NCBI RefSeq assembly: GCF_015840335.1
Contig: NZ_CP060395.1
Span: 1,711,277-1,775,276, forward strand
Direction: 5' to 3'
Source: Synechococcus sp. CBW1108
GTDB taxonomy: Bacteria > Cyanobacteriota > Cyanobacteriia > PCC-6307 > Cyanobiaceae
Length of the DNA stretch: 64,000 bases
The notes under the pieces are model-generated. The model did not search any database. It was not told the DNA's origin and saw nothing but the letters and a program-made list of their open reading frames with translations. Every line of letters begins with the position of its first letter. Within the stretch, counting starts at the first letter, position 1. Shown here one piece after another: positions 16,595 to 25,249 of this stretch. The position numbers and the translations under genes are program-made.

Positions 16595-17932
16595 GTGCTG
16601 GCTTCCAGGGTGGGTCTTGCCGTGATTCAACTCCTGGCTCTGGTGATTCTTTTGGCCCTGCTGGCTTTTTTTGCCGCTGGGGAATTCGCCCTGATTCGCC
16701 TCAGACCAAGTCGGGTGCGCCAGCTGCAGGAAGGGGGCGAGGCCGGGGTCCTGGCCGTTGCCAAATTGCAGAGCCGGCTGCGGCGGGTGCTGGTGGCCAC
16801 CCAGTTGGGAGCGGCCCTCTCCCTGGTGGCGCTGGGTTGGGCCGGACGGGGCCTGGCCGAACAGCTGGGGGCGGCATGGGCGGGGCGGGGCGCCCTCGGC
16901 TCGGTTCCCCAGGGGTGGCTGGATGCTGTTGTATTTCTGCTCCTGGTGCTGTTCGCCACGGTTTTTGGGGGGGTATTGCCCAAGGCCTGGGTGCTCCATC
17001 GCCCGGAAGTCTCTGCCCTGCGGCTGGCGCCGCTGCTGGATTCGGTGATTCGCAGCCTGATGCCCCTGCTTTCCCTGGTGGAGCGCTTCAGCGCCGGGCT
17101 GCTGCGCTTGTTGGGGCTACCGCGCAACTGGGATGAACTTGTGCCCGTGCTCTCCGCCGGTGAACTCGAAACCCTGATTGAAACCGGCAGCGTCACAGGG
17201 CTGATGCCCGATGAACGCAGCATTCTTGAAGGGGTGTTTTCCCTGCGGGACACGTTGGTGCGGGAGGTGATGGTGCCCCGCTCTGGCATGGTCACTCTGC
17301 CTGTGGATGTCAGCTTCGCTGAGTTGATGCGGGAGGTGCACGACACTGCCCACGCCCGCTTTCCGGTGATTGGCAGCTCCCTCGACGATGTGCGGGGCAT
17401 GTTGGATCTGCGCCGCCTGGCCGATCCGATCGCCAGGGGGCTGCTCACAGCCGAAACGCCTTTGGCTCCCTACATCACCCCGGTGGCTCGGGTGCAGGAG
17501 AGCACTCCCCTAGCCGAGTTGCTACCCCTGATCCGCAGTGGTCAGCCCCTGCTGGTGGTGGTGGATGAGCATGGAGGCACGGAGGGCCTGGTCACGGTGG
17601 CAGATCTCACCAGCGAGATCGTCGGTGACGAGGACGACTCGCTCGAGTCAGCCCAGGACCTCCAGCAACTCGCCGAGGGCTGCTGGTCTGTGGCCGGGGA
17701 TCTCGAGATCTTTGAGCTCAACAGGCAATTGTCCCTGCAGTTGCCTGAAGCGGATGGACACCACACGCTGGCGGGTTTTCTCCTGGAACGGCTCCAGCAC
17801 ATCCCGGCTCCCGGGGAGGGTCTGCGCTGGAAGGGGCATCAGTTTTTGGTACTGGCCATGGATGGCCCGCGGATTGAACGGGTGCAGATCGAGCGTCCGG
17901 TGGTGGATTCCCCCGCCGCCGAGGAGAATTAA
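16595..17932 (+). CDS. CNNM/HlyC-CorC family transporter with CBS pair
   Basis: 445 residues from GTG 16595. Order: a CNNM/DUF21 membrane domain with about four helices (LLALVILLALLAFFAAGEFAL first), a CBS pair beginning after REVMVPRSGMVTLP (~residue 227), and a C-terminal CorC_HlyC domain (VAGDLEIFELN, HTLAGFLLERL). Proteins of this layout move or sense Mg2+ and related cations in the inner membrane; ATP or another nucleotide binds the CBS pair. The old name hemolysin is misleading. The Gfo/Idh gene follows after 28 bases, so co-transcription is possible. Confidence 0.85.
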   Translation: MLASRVGLAVIQLLALVILLALLAFFAAGEFALIRLRPSRVRQLQEGGEAGVLAVAKLQSRLRRVLVATQLGAALSLVALGWAGRGLAEQLGAAWAGRGALGSVPQGWLDAVVFLLLVLFATVFGGVLPKAWVLHRPEVSALRLAPLLDSVIRSLMPLLSLVERFSAGLLRLLGLPRNWDELVPVLSAGELETLIETGSVTGLMPDERSILEGVFSLRDTLVREVMVPRSGMVTLPVDVSFAELMREVHDTAHARFPVIGSSLDDVRGMLDLRRLADPIARGLLTAETPLAPYITPVARVQESTPLAELLPLIRSGQPLLVVVDEHGGTEGLVTVADLTSEIVGDEDDSLESAQDLQQLAEGCWSVAGDLEIFELNRQLSLQLPEADGHHTLAGFLLERLQHIPAPGEGLRWKGHQFLVLAMDGPRIERVQIERPVVDSPAAEEN

Positions 17933-17960
17933 GCCACCTGGGCGGCTCCCTGCACCGATA

Positions 17961-18977
17961 ATGCCCCCAGTCGAGAGCCTTGCCTTGATCCCTGTGCGCG
18001 TGGGTGTCATCGGCATCGGCAACATGGGCTGGCACCATGCCCGGGTTCTCAGCCTGATCAAGGACGCCCAGCTGGTGGGTGTGGCCGATCCGGATGGGGC
18101 CCGCGGCCAGCTGGCCAACCAGCAGTTTCGCTGCCGTTGGTTTCCGGACTATGGAGAAATGCTGGCCGAGGTGGATGCGGTGTGCATCGCTGTGCCCACC
18201 CTGTTGCACCACCGGGTAGGCCTGGCCTGCCTCAAAGCAGGGGTGCATGTGCTGATTGAGAAACCGATCGCCGCCAGTCAGCAGGAGGCCCTCGAACTCA
18301 TCCAAGCCGCCGACCAGGCGGGCCGCCTGCTCCAGGTGGGGCATATCGAGCGCTTCAATCCGGCCTTCCGGGAGTTGGTCAAGGTGGTGGCCAATGAGGA
18401 GGTAGTGGTGCTGGAAGCCCGCCGCCACAGCCCTAACCCCGACCGGGCCAACGACGTGTCGGTGGTGCTCGACCTGATGATCCATGACATCGACCTGGTG
18501 TTGGAGTTGGCCGGTGCCCCCGTGATCCGCTTGGCCGCAGCCGGGGGGCGCACGGCCGCCGGACCGATCGACTACGTCAACGCCACGCTGGCCTTTGCCA
18601 ATGGAGTAGTGGCCAGCCTGACGGCCAGCAAGATGGCCCACCGCAAGATTCGCAGCCTCAGTGCCCACTGCCGCGGCAGCCTGGTGGAAACCGACTTCCT
18701 CAACCGCACCCTGCACATCCACCGCCGGGCCCATGAATCGGTCAGCGCCGACCACGGTGAACTGGTATTTCGCTCCGATGGCCTGATCGAGGAGGTGAGC
18801 ACCACCTCAATCGAGCCTCTCTACGCCGAGCTGGAGCATTTTCTTGAGTGCGTGCGCGGCGTTGAGGTACCCCAGGTGGATGGTTTACAGGCATCGAGGG
18901 CCCTGCAGCTTGCCGACTTGATTGAGCAGTGCGTTGAACAGCCCAACTTGTGCATGAGCCTGGGGGAGCCGATCTAA
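17961..18977 (+). CDS. Gfo/Idh/MocA family oxidoreductase
   Basis: 338 residues from ATG 17961 (TTG 17985 also possible). An N-terminal Rossmann fold with VGVIGIGNMGWHHARV binds NAD(P); the family catalytic lysine is in HVLIEKPIA, and the mid-domain DLMIHDIDLVLEL carries the conserved His/Asp. The C-terminal alpha/beta domain resembles those of sugar or cofactor dehydrogenases. Cyanobacterial members beside CNNM genes have unknown substrates; UDP-sugar or inositol oxidation are the common activities in the family. The 3' end overlaps the convergent GH15-like gene by 4 bases. Confidence 0.85.
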   Translation: MPPVESLALIPVRVGVIGIGNMGWHHARVLSLIKDAQLVGVADPDGARGQLANQQFRCRWFPDYGEMLAEVDAVCIAVPTLLHHRVGLACLKAGVHVLIEKPIAASQQEALELIQAADQAGRLLQVGHIERFNPAFRELVKVVANEEVVVLEARRHSPNPDRANDVSVVLDLMIHDIDLVLELAGAPVIRLAAAGGRTAAGPIDYVNATLAFANGVVASLTASKMAHRKIRSLSAHCRGSLVETDFLNRTLHIHRRAHESVSADHGELVFRSDGLIEEVSTTSIEPLYAELEHFLECVRGVEVPQVDGLQASRALQLADLIEQCVEQPNLCMSLGEPI

Positions 18978-21900
18978 GCGAGGGTGCCTTCGGCGAGTTG
19001 GCGCAGGGCCTCCAGTTGCCAGCGGCGGCAGTCCGCCGGTGAGGAGAGGTAGAACCCATCCCAGGCGTCCGCCTTGTGCTGGCCATACTGCTCTGGCGCG
19101 ATCGTGGGGTGCCGTTGTTGCCAGCCCACCCGCACGGCGTGACCGATAACTACGTCCAGCACGAGGTCATTGGCGAAGACCACCGCTGGGTTAGCCCCCA
19201 CGAAGGCGATCAGGGTGATCAGGGTTTCGGTGCAGAGCTGGCGGTAGTCCGGGGCTTCGATCTTGCTCAGCAGGTGATCTACGAGGGCGGCGAAGTTGTG
19301 TTCCCCCGGGGTCTTTTCGCTCAGCAGAGGAGCGCTGTCGAGCCGGTTGCGCTTCTCGAGTTTGTCGCCGATGACGATGCCGCTGCAGTGGTGCAGCAGG
19401 TCCCAGATGCCGGGGTAGAAATCGCGAGGCACCCTGCCCAGGGCGCCGAGGCGCAGGCGGTGCTGCAGCCAGCAGCCCCCCCTGGGCAGCTCAGCCTGGG
19501 GAGCGGGCACGGCCCAGCGCACCCGCCCGCTCACATTCAGTTGCTCCTTGCGTTGCAGGGCTGCCTTGGCGTGCTCCAGGTCGGCGAGCACGGCCCGCAA
19601 CCGGCGCTGGATGGCATGGGGAGGCTGGTCGCAGAGGGCTTCAAAGGCGTCGCTCGGGCTGAGATCGGCTTCGGTGGCCAGTTCCCCGGTGAGCAGCAGC
19701 AGCAGCTGACCCAGCTGCAGGGTGAGGCTGCCGCTGAGCAGGTCAGGTTCGCGGCGGGCCAGGCCATCGAGGGCCAGCAGCAGTTCCTGCTGCAGCATCC
19801 ACTCCCGGCCGTCCTCGCCGCTGAACCGCTTGATCAACCCGGCGATCCTGGCGCTGCCCTGGGGTGCGCTGATCCGGGAATCGCTGGTGTAGTTCCGCCC
19901 CACCACCACCTGCTTCTGGCGCACCAGCAGGTCGATGAGGGCATCCTCCAACTGGGGATGCACCAGGTCGAGGGACCCAGCGACCCGTCGCACCACGTTC
20001 CAGTCGGCTTCGGTCAGGGCGCGGCGGTAGACCTCCTCGAGTAGATCCCGCAGTCGAACGGGCTGGCTGCCGGCGGGCCCCTGCAGGCGGGAATCGGGCC
20101 CCAGCCGCCGCACCAGCTGCTCCAGCACCTCCCCCTGTTCCTCCAGGGACGCACTGCGCCAGAGCCGCTCTGCCAGTTCGCCGATGCTGATGTCGTCGCG
20201 CTCGATCTCCTGCTCCTCCCGGGCGGAGAGGGGGGCCTCCCTGGTGCTGGCCCGTAGGGGGATGGGTGCCGGAGGCTCCGGCTTGGATCCCGAGCTGGCC
20301 TGGGGCGGCAGGGCGACCCAGCTGCCCTGCTCCACCAGCTCAGCCAAGGGGGCCAACTGCACGGGCACGCCGTCCAGCAGGCCCGCCTGCAGGTCGCGTC
20401 CCAGCCGCAGAAAGGCCTCGGGGTTGGCCTGGAAGGCCCCCGGCGCGACCGGCACCAGCAGCAGCGGTGAGCCGCTGCCCCGCCAGTGGCGCTGTAGCAG
20501 GCGCAGTTCAGCCCGCACGCTGTCGACCAGCTGTTCGGGGTCGTCGGCCAGATAAAAGGTGTCCTCCTCCAGTACGGCCGGCAGAAAGGCGTGCTGGCTG
20601 TCGCCCTGGCTGCCGACTTGGCGGTAAAGGCGGGCTGTGGCCATGGTCTCCATTCGCACCCGGGGATGGCCAGTGAGCCCCAGCCTGGGGTTGGCTCCCA
20701 CCTGGACCAGCCGCTGGGCCAGGGCTCGGGAGCTGCCGATTTGCACGGGGCCAGGGTTGGCGCTGTCCTGGGCTACGGGCAGACCCGCGGCCTGCAGGGC
20801 CGCGGCGATTGCGGCATTGCCTGGCACCAGGGCGACGAGCACCTGCTGGGCGCCGAGGGGGCTGGGCCGACGGCGTCCGATCGGATCCAGGTCGTCCGGG
20901 GTGATCAGTCCATGCAGGAGCAGGTCGGAGAGCCAGGTGAGGCTCTGGGTCCACAGCAGGGGCACGTTGGGATTGGCCACCCGGCGCTGGCTGCCTGGCT
21001 GGCGCCGTTCGGCCTCGATCGCCTCCGCGGGCACCAGGTAGAGCTCGGGCAGCAGCGCACCCCCCTCCTGGTCGAGGCTTACCGCCGCCAGGCGCTGGCG
21101 CCACTGGCGAGCTTCCTGCCAACGCTCCTCGCAACAGGCGGTGATCAGCTCGTAGGCCCAGAACAGGGGCCACTCGCACTCCAGGTGCTCGAACTCGGCC
21201 AGTTCCTCCCGCTCGTAGTGCAGGCGGGTGTGGTCTTCGACCACGGTCTGGTGGCCGTCGCGGCGAAAGCGCTTGTAGCCGTAGGTGCCCCCCAGTTCCG
21301 TTCGGATCTTGGCCAGGGTGCGCTGGCGGAGCTGGGGATCTTCCACGGCCCAGGCTGGATAGCCAATCACCGAGAGGCAGGCGCTGTCCACCTCCTTGCT
21401 GGCCGACTCCCGCGGCAGCAGGCTCCGCAGGGCGCGACGCAGCCGAACGATCGCGTCGTGGGGGATCACCAGACAGCAGCTGTTATCGCCGTGGGGGCCG
21501 AACAGGTCGAGGCCCTCCAGGGATTCGAGGGCGGCCTTCACCAGGCCGATCGAGCTGGCGTTGCGCTCGGGTTGGCCGTGGTTGCCCTTGTCACCCCGCT
21601 CCCAGATGCCGTAGTCGGCGATGCGGTAGGCGCGGGCCACGTAGTACACGAGGTTTTGCACGAAGTCGCACTCGTGGCTGCTCTGCAGCACCACCAGCCC
21701 CGAGCGGGTCAGCTGGGCCAGCTGCAGCAGGAACAGGGCAGTGGCGTCGAGCTGGAGATGGCCCCAGCCGTCGTCGGCAACCACCGGGCCTCCGGTGGCC
21801 GTGTCGAACTTGGCGTGGATGGCATGCAGCCGGTGCAGGCTGTGCTTAAACCGCTCCACCTTCGGCGCCTGGCGCAGCATGGCGTTGAGCAGGCCGCGCA

Positions 21901-22255
21901 TCAGTTGCAGCACCCGGGCTTCCAGCTCGTACACCCGCCGGCTTGGTCCCCGCAGCCGCCGATGGGCGAGGGCCAGCCCCCAGACGCATTGGATTGAGTA
22001 GACGCAGTCGCGCACCCAGGCATCGCCGTAGTTGCCGTGCACGGTGTGGGCCGTGCTGGCGGGCAGCAGGCCGGTGATCGGATGCTGGCGGGCCAGCACC
22101 ACCCGATCGATCTGGCCATCGAGATCCTGCAGCACCGCCCAGGCCTGGTCAGGATGGGTGGCATCCAGCCCTGACTCGTTGGTCGAACCGGTGGTTTCGA
22201 GCGAACCAGTCATCGGCAGGGATTGCGGCAGGGATTGCGGCAGGGATTGGGCCAT
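18974..22255 (-). CDS. Large GH15-like protein related to phosphorylase kinase alpha subunit
   Basis: 1093 residues from ATG 22255 (an ATG at 22213 would drop the repeat). The N-terminal half is an (alpha/alpha)6-barrel glucoamylase-like domain: YGDAWVRDCVYSIQCVWGLA, YGIWERGDKGNHG and GLDLFGPHGD are typical. The C-terminal half (from ~residue 600) has no glucan-binding signature I know and resembles the long regulatory region of phosphorylase b kinase alpha/beta. Such proteins occur widely in cyanobacteria; a role in glycogen metabolism is likely but unproven. Whether it hydrolyses glucan cannot be said. Divergent from the TagA-type gene, 59 bases apart. Confidence 0.8.
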   Translation of the reverse strand: MAQSLPQSLPQSLPMTGSLETTGSTNESGLDATHPDQAWAVLQDLDGQIDRVVLARQHPITGLLPASTAHTVHGNYGDAWVRDCVYSIQCVWGLALAHRRLRGPSRRVYELEARVLQLMRGLLNAMLRQAPKVERFKHSLHRLHAIHAKFDTATGGPVVADDGWGHLQLDATALFLLQLAQLTRSGLVVLQSSHECDFVQNLVYYVARAYRIADYGIWERGDKGNHGQPERNASSIGLVKAALESLEGLDLFGPHGDNSCCLVIPHDAIVRLRRALRSLLPRESASKEVDSACLSVIGYPAWAVEDPQLRQRTLAKIRTELGGTYGYKRFRRDGHQTVVEDHTRLHYEREELAEFEHLECEWPLFWAYELITACCEERWQEARQWRQRLAAVSLDQEGGALLPELYLVPAEAIEAERRQPGSQRRVANPNVPLLWTQSLTWLSDLLLHGLITPDDLDPIGRRRPSPLGAQQVLVALVPGNAAIAAALQAAGLPVAQDSANPGPVQIGSSRALAQRLVQVGANPRLGLTGHPRVRMETMATARLYRQVGSQGDSQHAFLPAVLEEDTFYLADDPEQLVDSVRAELRLLQRHWRGSGSPLLLVPVAPGAFQANPEAFLRLGRDLQAGLLDGVPVQLAPLAELVEQGSWVALPPQASSGSKPEPPAPIPLRASTREAPLSAREEQEIERDDISIGELAERLWRSASLEEQGEVLEQLVRRLGPDSRLQGPAGSQPVRLRDLLEEVYRRALTEADWNVVRRVAGSLDLVHPQLEDALIDLLVRQKQVVVGRNYTSDSRISAPQGSARIAGLIKRFSGEDGREWMLQQELLLALDGLARREPDLLSGSLTLQLGQLLLLLTGELATEADLSPSDAFEALCDQPPHAIQRRLRAVLADLEHAKAALQRKEQLNVSGRVRWAVPAPQAELPRGGCWLQHRLRLGALGRVPRDFYPGIWDLLHHCSGIVIGDKLEKRNRLDSAPLLSEKTPGEHNFAALVDHLLSKIEAPDYRQLCTETLITLIAFVGANPAVVFANDLVLDVVIGHAVRVGWQQRHPTIAPEQYGQHKADAWDGFYLSSPADCRRWQLEALRQLAEGTLA
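22215..22250. repeat. 12-base tandem repeat, three copies, coding SLPQ units
   Basis: Three adjacent copies of the 12-base unit ggcagggattgc (last base g in the third copy). On the minus strand they code SLPQSLPQSLP just after the first residues of the GH15-like protein. The repeats are nearly identical at DNA level, so recent slippage is likely and copy number may differ between strains. Confidence 0.95.
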
Positions 22256-22314
22256 GGATGTCCCAGTGCCAGTGGCAAGCCAGCCATAGATTCTCCTCTC
22301 CCACCGCACCCCTG

Positions 22315-23040
22315 ATGGCAGCAACGGCACCCGAATCTGTCCGCACCGGCGTCCTAGGGGTTCCGGTAGATGTCTCCCCCGATGTGTTCCAGGCCGCTCT
22401 GGCCCTCCATGCTGGCGGCGGCGGCCAGATCGTCACCTTGAACGCAGAAATGACGATGGCGGCTCGGGTGGACCCGGAGCTCGGCTCAGCCATCGCCGCA
22501 GCAGATTTGGTGATCCCCGATGGGGCCGGCGTGGTGTGGGCCCTTGGGCTGCAGGGGTACCGGGTGCGCCGCAGCCCCGGCATCGAGCTTGCCCGGGAGC
22601 TGTTGGTGCATGCGGCCTCCAAGGGCTGGCGGGTTGCCCTGGTGGGGGCCTCGCCGGCGGTGATGGAGCAGCTCACGACTCGGCTGGGCCAGGAGTTGCC
22701 CGGGCTGAAGTTCGTACTCACCGCCCACGGATACCAGAGGGAGGAAGCCTGGCCAGGCTTGGAACAGCAGCTCGTTGGGGCCAGACCAGACCTGGTGCTG
22801 GTGGCCCTCGGGATCCCCCGGCAGGAAACCTGGATTCAGCGGCTGCCCGGCCGGCGGGGCGGCATCTGGATGGGGGTGGGCGGCAGCTTTGACGTTTGGG
22901 CTGGGGTTAAAAAAAGAGCCCCCAGCTGGATGGGCGCTCTGCAGATCGAATGGTTGTACAGGCTGATTCAGGAGCCCAGTCGCTGGCGCCGAATGCTGGC
23001 CCTGCCAGAATTTGCCTGGGCAGTGTTGCGGCAGGGATAA
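22315..23040 (+). CDS. WecB/TagA/CpsF-type glycosyltransferase
   Basis: 241 residues from ATG 22315. The family (GT26) marks are LNAEMTMAA, the AADLVIPDGAGVVWA segment with its conserved Asp, GASPAVMEQL, ALGIPRQETWI and GVGGSFDVWAG, plus the RAPSWMGALQIEWLYRLIQEPSRW C-terminus. Such enzymes add N-acetylmannosaminuronic acid, N-acetylmannosamine or related sugars to a lipid-linked acceptor, an early step of surface polysaccharide synthesis. Acceptor and donor are unknown here. A frame open upstream to 22258 overlaps the promoter side of the GH15-like gene; ATG 22315 fits family length. Confidence 0.9.
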   Translation: MAATAPESVRTGVLGVPVDVSPDVFQAALALHAGGGGQIVTLNAEMTMAARVDPELGSAIAAADLVIPDGAGVVWALGLQGYRVRRSPGIELARELLVHAASKGWRVALVGASPAVMEQLTTRLGQELPGLKFVLTAHGYQREEAWPGLEQQLVGARPDLVLVALGIPRQETWIQRLPGRRGGIWMGVGGSFDVWAGVKKRAPSWMGALQIEWLYRLIQEPSRWRRMLALPEFAWAVLRQG

Positions 23041-23137
23041 ATCTCAGCTGCGCGCTTTTGGCGTGGTTCCTGTGGATGAGGCAAGCTGATGACTCAAGCC
23101 AGGGATGACGCACCCGCCCTGGCGAAAGCCCACTGGT

Positions 23138-23281
23138 TCAGCGAAACCCCACAGAAGCCTGCCACACGAAGGCCAGCAGCAGGAAAAACAGGGGAATAAT
23201 CGGCAGGATGTCCACCAGGGGCCCAAAGGCCTGGTAGGCCTCAGGCAGCTGGGCCATGGTCTGCAGGGCGTAGACGGCCAT
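23138..23281 (-). CDS. psbK: Photosystem II protein K (PsbK)
   Basis: 47 residues read on the minus strand between the TagA-type gene and tgt. The start is [19 protein letters not shown], then [21 protein letters not shown] and ASVGFR. PsbK is made with a short presequence; the mature protein normally begins right before LPEAY, which is intact here. The double-proline DILPIIP and the [10 protein letters not shown] end are diagnostic. It is a one-helix subunit at the edge of photosystem II near CP43. The gene lies downstream of tgt in the same direction, an arrangement I recall from other cyanobacteria. It is below common ORF cut-offs. Confidence 0.97.
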   Translation of the reverse strand: MAVYALQTMAQLPEAYQAFGPLVDILPIIPLFFLLLAFVWQASVGFR

Positions 23282-23310
23282 CCCGAAAATCACTGAGCTA
23301 GAGGCGGAAG

Positions 23311-24333
23311 CTACCACGTGTGGGCGGCTGGAGAGTTGGCTTCCCAGGGAGTGAAATCTTCTGCAAAACAGCCCTCTTCGATGGCCCGAGCCATGGCGCT
23401 GCTGAAGCGCACCAGCTGGGTGATGTTGTGCAAGCTCAGCAGGATCTTGCCCAGCAGTTCTTCGCTTTTGATCAGGTGGTGCAGGTAGGCCCGGCTGTGC
23501 TGGCGACAGGCCGGGCAGGGGCAGCTCCGGTCGAGGGGGCTGTGGTCATGGCGGAAGCAGGCGTTCTTGAGATTCCAGCGCTCGCCGCCGACCAGGGCCG
23601 CCCCATGCCGGCCCAATCTGGTGGGAATCACACAATCAAACAGATCGAAGCCGTGGGCCACGGCAATGGCCATTTCCCTCAAGGTGCCAACTCCCATCAA
23701 GTAATGGGGTTTCGCTTCGGGCAGCAGGGCCCCCACCTGACGCACGATGCGATGCATCTCCTCGGTGGGCTCGCCCACGCTCACGCCGCCCACGGCGATT
23801 CCCGGCAAGTTCATGGAGGCCACCACCCGGGCCGACTCCTGGCGCAGGTGGGGGAAGCAGCCCCCCTGCACGATGCCGAACAGGGCCTGGTTGGGGGCGG
23901 TGTGGCTGGAGATGCAGCGCTCCAGCCAGCTGTGGGTGCGGCGAGTGGCAGTGGCCACCTCCGCCTCACTGGCTGGATAGGGGGGGCACTGGTCGAAAGC
24001 CATGGCCACATCGGCTCCCAACAGCTCCTGGATCGCCATTGCCCGCTCGGGCGTCAGCTCTATGCGGGCGCCGTCGCGGGGAGAGCGGAACACCACCCCC
24101 TCGTCGTTGATCGTGTTGATCTGGTCCAGGCTGAAAACCTGGAAACCGCCCGAATCGGTGAGCATGGGCCCGTACCAGCCCATGAAGCGGTGTAGACCGC
24201 CGGCATCGGCCACGATCTGCTCACCCGGCTGGAGGTGCAGGTGAAACGTGTTGGAGAGCACCATCTGGGCCCCGGTGCCCCGGAGCTGGTCGGTGGTGAT
24301 GCCCTTGACAGTGGCCAGGGTGCCCACCGGCAT
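23311..24333 (-). CDS. tgt: tRNA-guanine transglycosylase
   Basis: The first canonical ATG (24333) gives 340 residues. Active-site motifs are [11 protein letters not shown] (general acid/base Asp) and [12 protein letters not shown] (nucleophile Asp). The zinc site [16 protein letters not shown] is complete. Tgt inserts preQ1 at the wobble base of GUN tRNAs. Oddly, conserved N-terminal sequence continues upstream in frame: to about 24426 it reads [16 protein letters not shown]...[12 protein letters not shown], as in other Tgt proteins. No ATG, GTG or TTG occurs in that frame over at least 24334-24480. So either a rare start codon is used or the coding start is further away. True 5' limit is uncertain. 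psbK follows after 29 bases. Confidence 0.88.
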   Translation of the reverse strand: MPVGTLATVKGITTDQLRGTGAQMVLSNTFHLHLQPGEQIVADAGGLHRFMGWYGPMLTDSGGFQVFSLDQINTINDEGVVFRSPRDGARIELTPERAMAIQELLGADVAMAFDQCPPYPASEAEVATATRRTHSWLERCISSHTAPNQALFGIVQGGCFPHLRQESARVVASMNLPGIAVGGVSVGEPTEEMHRIVRQVGALLPEAKPHYLMGVGTLREMAIAVAHGFDLFDCVIPTRLGRHGAALVGGERWNLKNACFRHDHSPLDRSCPCPACRQHSRAYLHHLIKSEELLGKILLSLHNITQLVRFSSAMARAIEEGCFAEDFTPWEANSPAAHTW

Positions 24334-24481
24334 GAAGCGGGGGGTTGTGACCTCGCCGTGGGGGGTGTGGAAGCAGCCGCAGCGGGCGCGGGTGCGCGGG
24401 CAGCGGGCCGTGATCTGGAAGGAGAAGGGGGGTGGGAAGCTGATTAGGCCGAATACTTGCTGTTCAGACGCTAGGTGTCGC

Positions 24482-25249
24482 TTGCCGAAGCTCTTGCCCG
24501 CCCTGGCTCCAGGTTGGCTGGCCGACCTGGCCGGGGCCTGGGTTTTTTATTCCGTGTTGCCGGCTTGGCCCTGGATAACGCCGCGCTTTGAGCGCATCGC
24601 CCGTTTCGGCCCGCTGATCGGCTTGGTGATTGGCGGCCTGCAGGGGTTTTTCTGGTGGCTGACGGCCGGCTGGCTGCCGCTTGGCGCCCAGGTGGCCCTG
24701 GCGCTGGCCCTGGCCCTCCTGCTCACCGGGGGCCTCCATCTCGATGGGGCCATGGATACGGCCGATGGTCTGGGGGCCGGCCCCAGGGCCCTGGAGGCCA
24801 TGGCGGACAGTCGGGTCGGGGCCTTCGGTGTGCAGGCCCTGGCTTTGCTGCTGCTGCTGCGGGCCGCAGCCCTGCTCTGCCTGGCGGGGGCAGCTCCGCT
24901 GGCCCTGGTGTGGGCGGCTTTCTGGGGCCGCATGGCCCCCCTTGTGGCTATGCACGGCTTCCCCTACCTGCGGGAGCAGGGCAGCGCCGGTTTTCATCGC
25001 CAGCACTGGCGGGGGTTGGGGGCGGAACTTGTGCCGGCGCTGGTGGTCCTGCTGGTGGCCCTGCTGGGCTGGGTCTGGGCGGCCTGGCCCCTGCCTGATG
25101 GCTGGGGGCTGGTGCCGGCCCTGTTGGTGCCCCTCTGGCTGGGGAGGCGGCTCGGTGGGCACAGCGGCGACAGCTACGGCGCCAGCGTGGAGTGGGCCGA
25201 GACCCTGGCACTGCTGCTCAGTGGTTTGGGGCTGAGGCTGGCAGCCTGA
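24482..25249 (+). CDS. cobS: Adenosylcobinamide-GDP ribazoletransferase (cobalamin synthase)
   Basis: About 255 residues from TTG 24482. Multiple membrane helices and the metal/phosphate motif [16 protein letters not shown], with its Asp and His residues, plus [10 protein letters not shown] near the end identify CobS/CobV. The enzyme joins activated alpha-ribazole (or pseudo-base) to adenosylcobinamide-GDP in the inner membrane at the end of cobamide synthesis. Marine and freshwater picocyanobacteria are known to make pseudocobalamin. Divergent from tgt; a shared promoter space is very small or overlapping. The 3' end overlaps the convergent histidine kinase gene by 32 bases. Confidence 0.92.
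   Translation: MPKLLPALAPGWLADLAGAWVFYSVLPAWPWITPRFERIARFGPLIGLVIGGLQGFFWWLTAGWLPLGAQVALALALALLLTGGLHLDGAMDTADGLGAGPRALEAMADSRVGAFGVQALALLLLLRAAALLCLAGAAPLALVWAAFWGRMAPLVAMHGFPYLREQGSAGFHRQHWRGLGAELVPALVVLLVALLGWVWAAWPLPDGWGLVPALLVPLWLGRRLGGHSGDSYGASVEWAETLALLLSGLGLRLAA

Noticed and set aside
19076-21997. Long plus-strand open frames opposite the GH15-like gene
   Set aside because: Antisense shadows rich in Gly, Gln, Ala; the minus-strand protein has recognisable domain motifs.
23098-23123. GCCAGGG/CCCTGGC stem between the TagA-type gene and psbK as a terminator
   Set aside because: The 7-base stem is real but neither strand has a T run after it and the loop is 12 bases; left as a possible bidirectional stem only.
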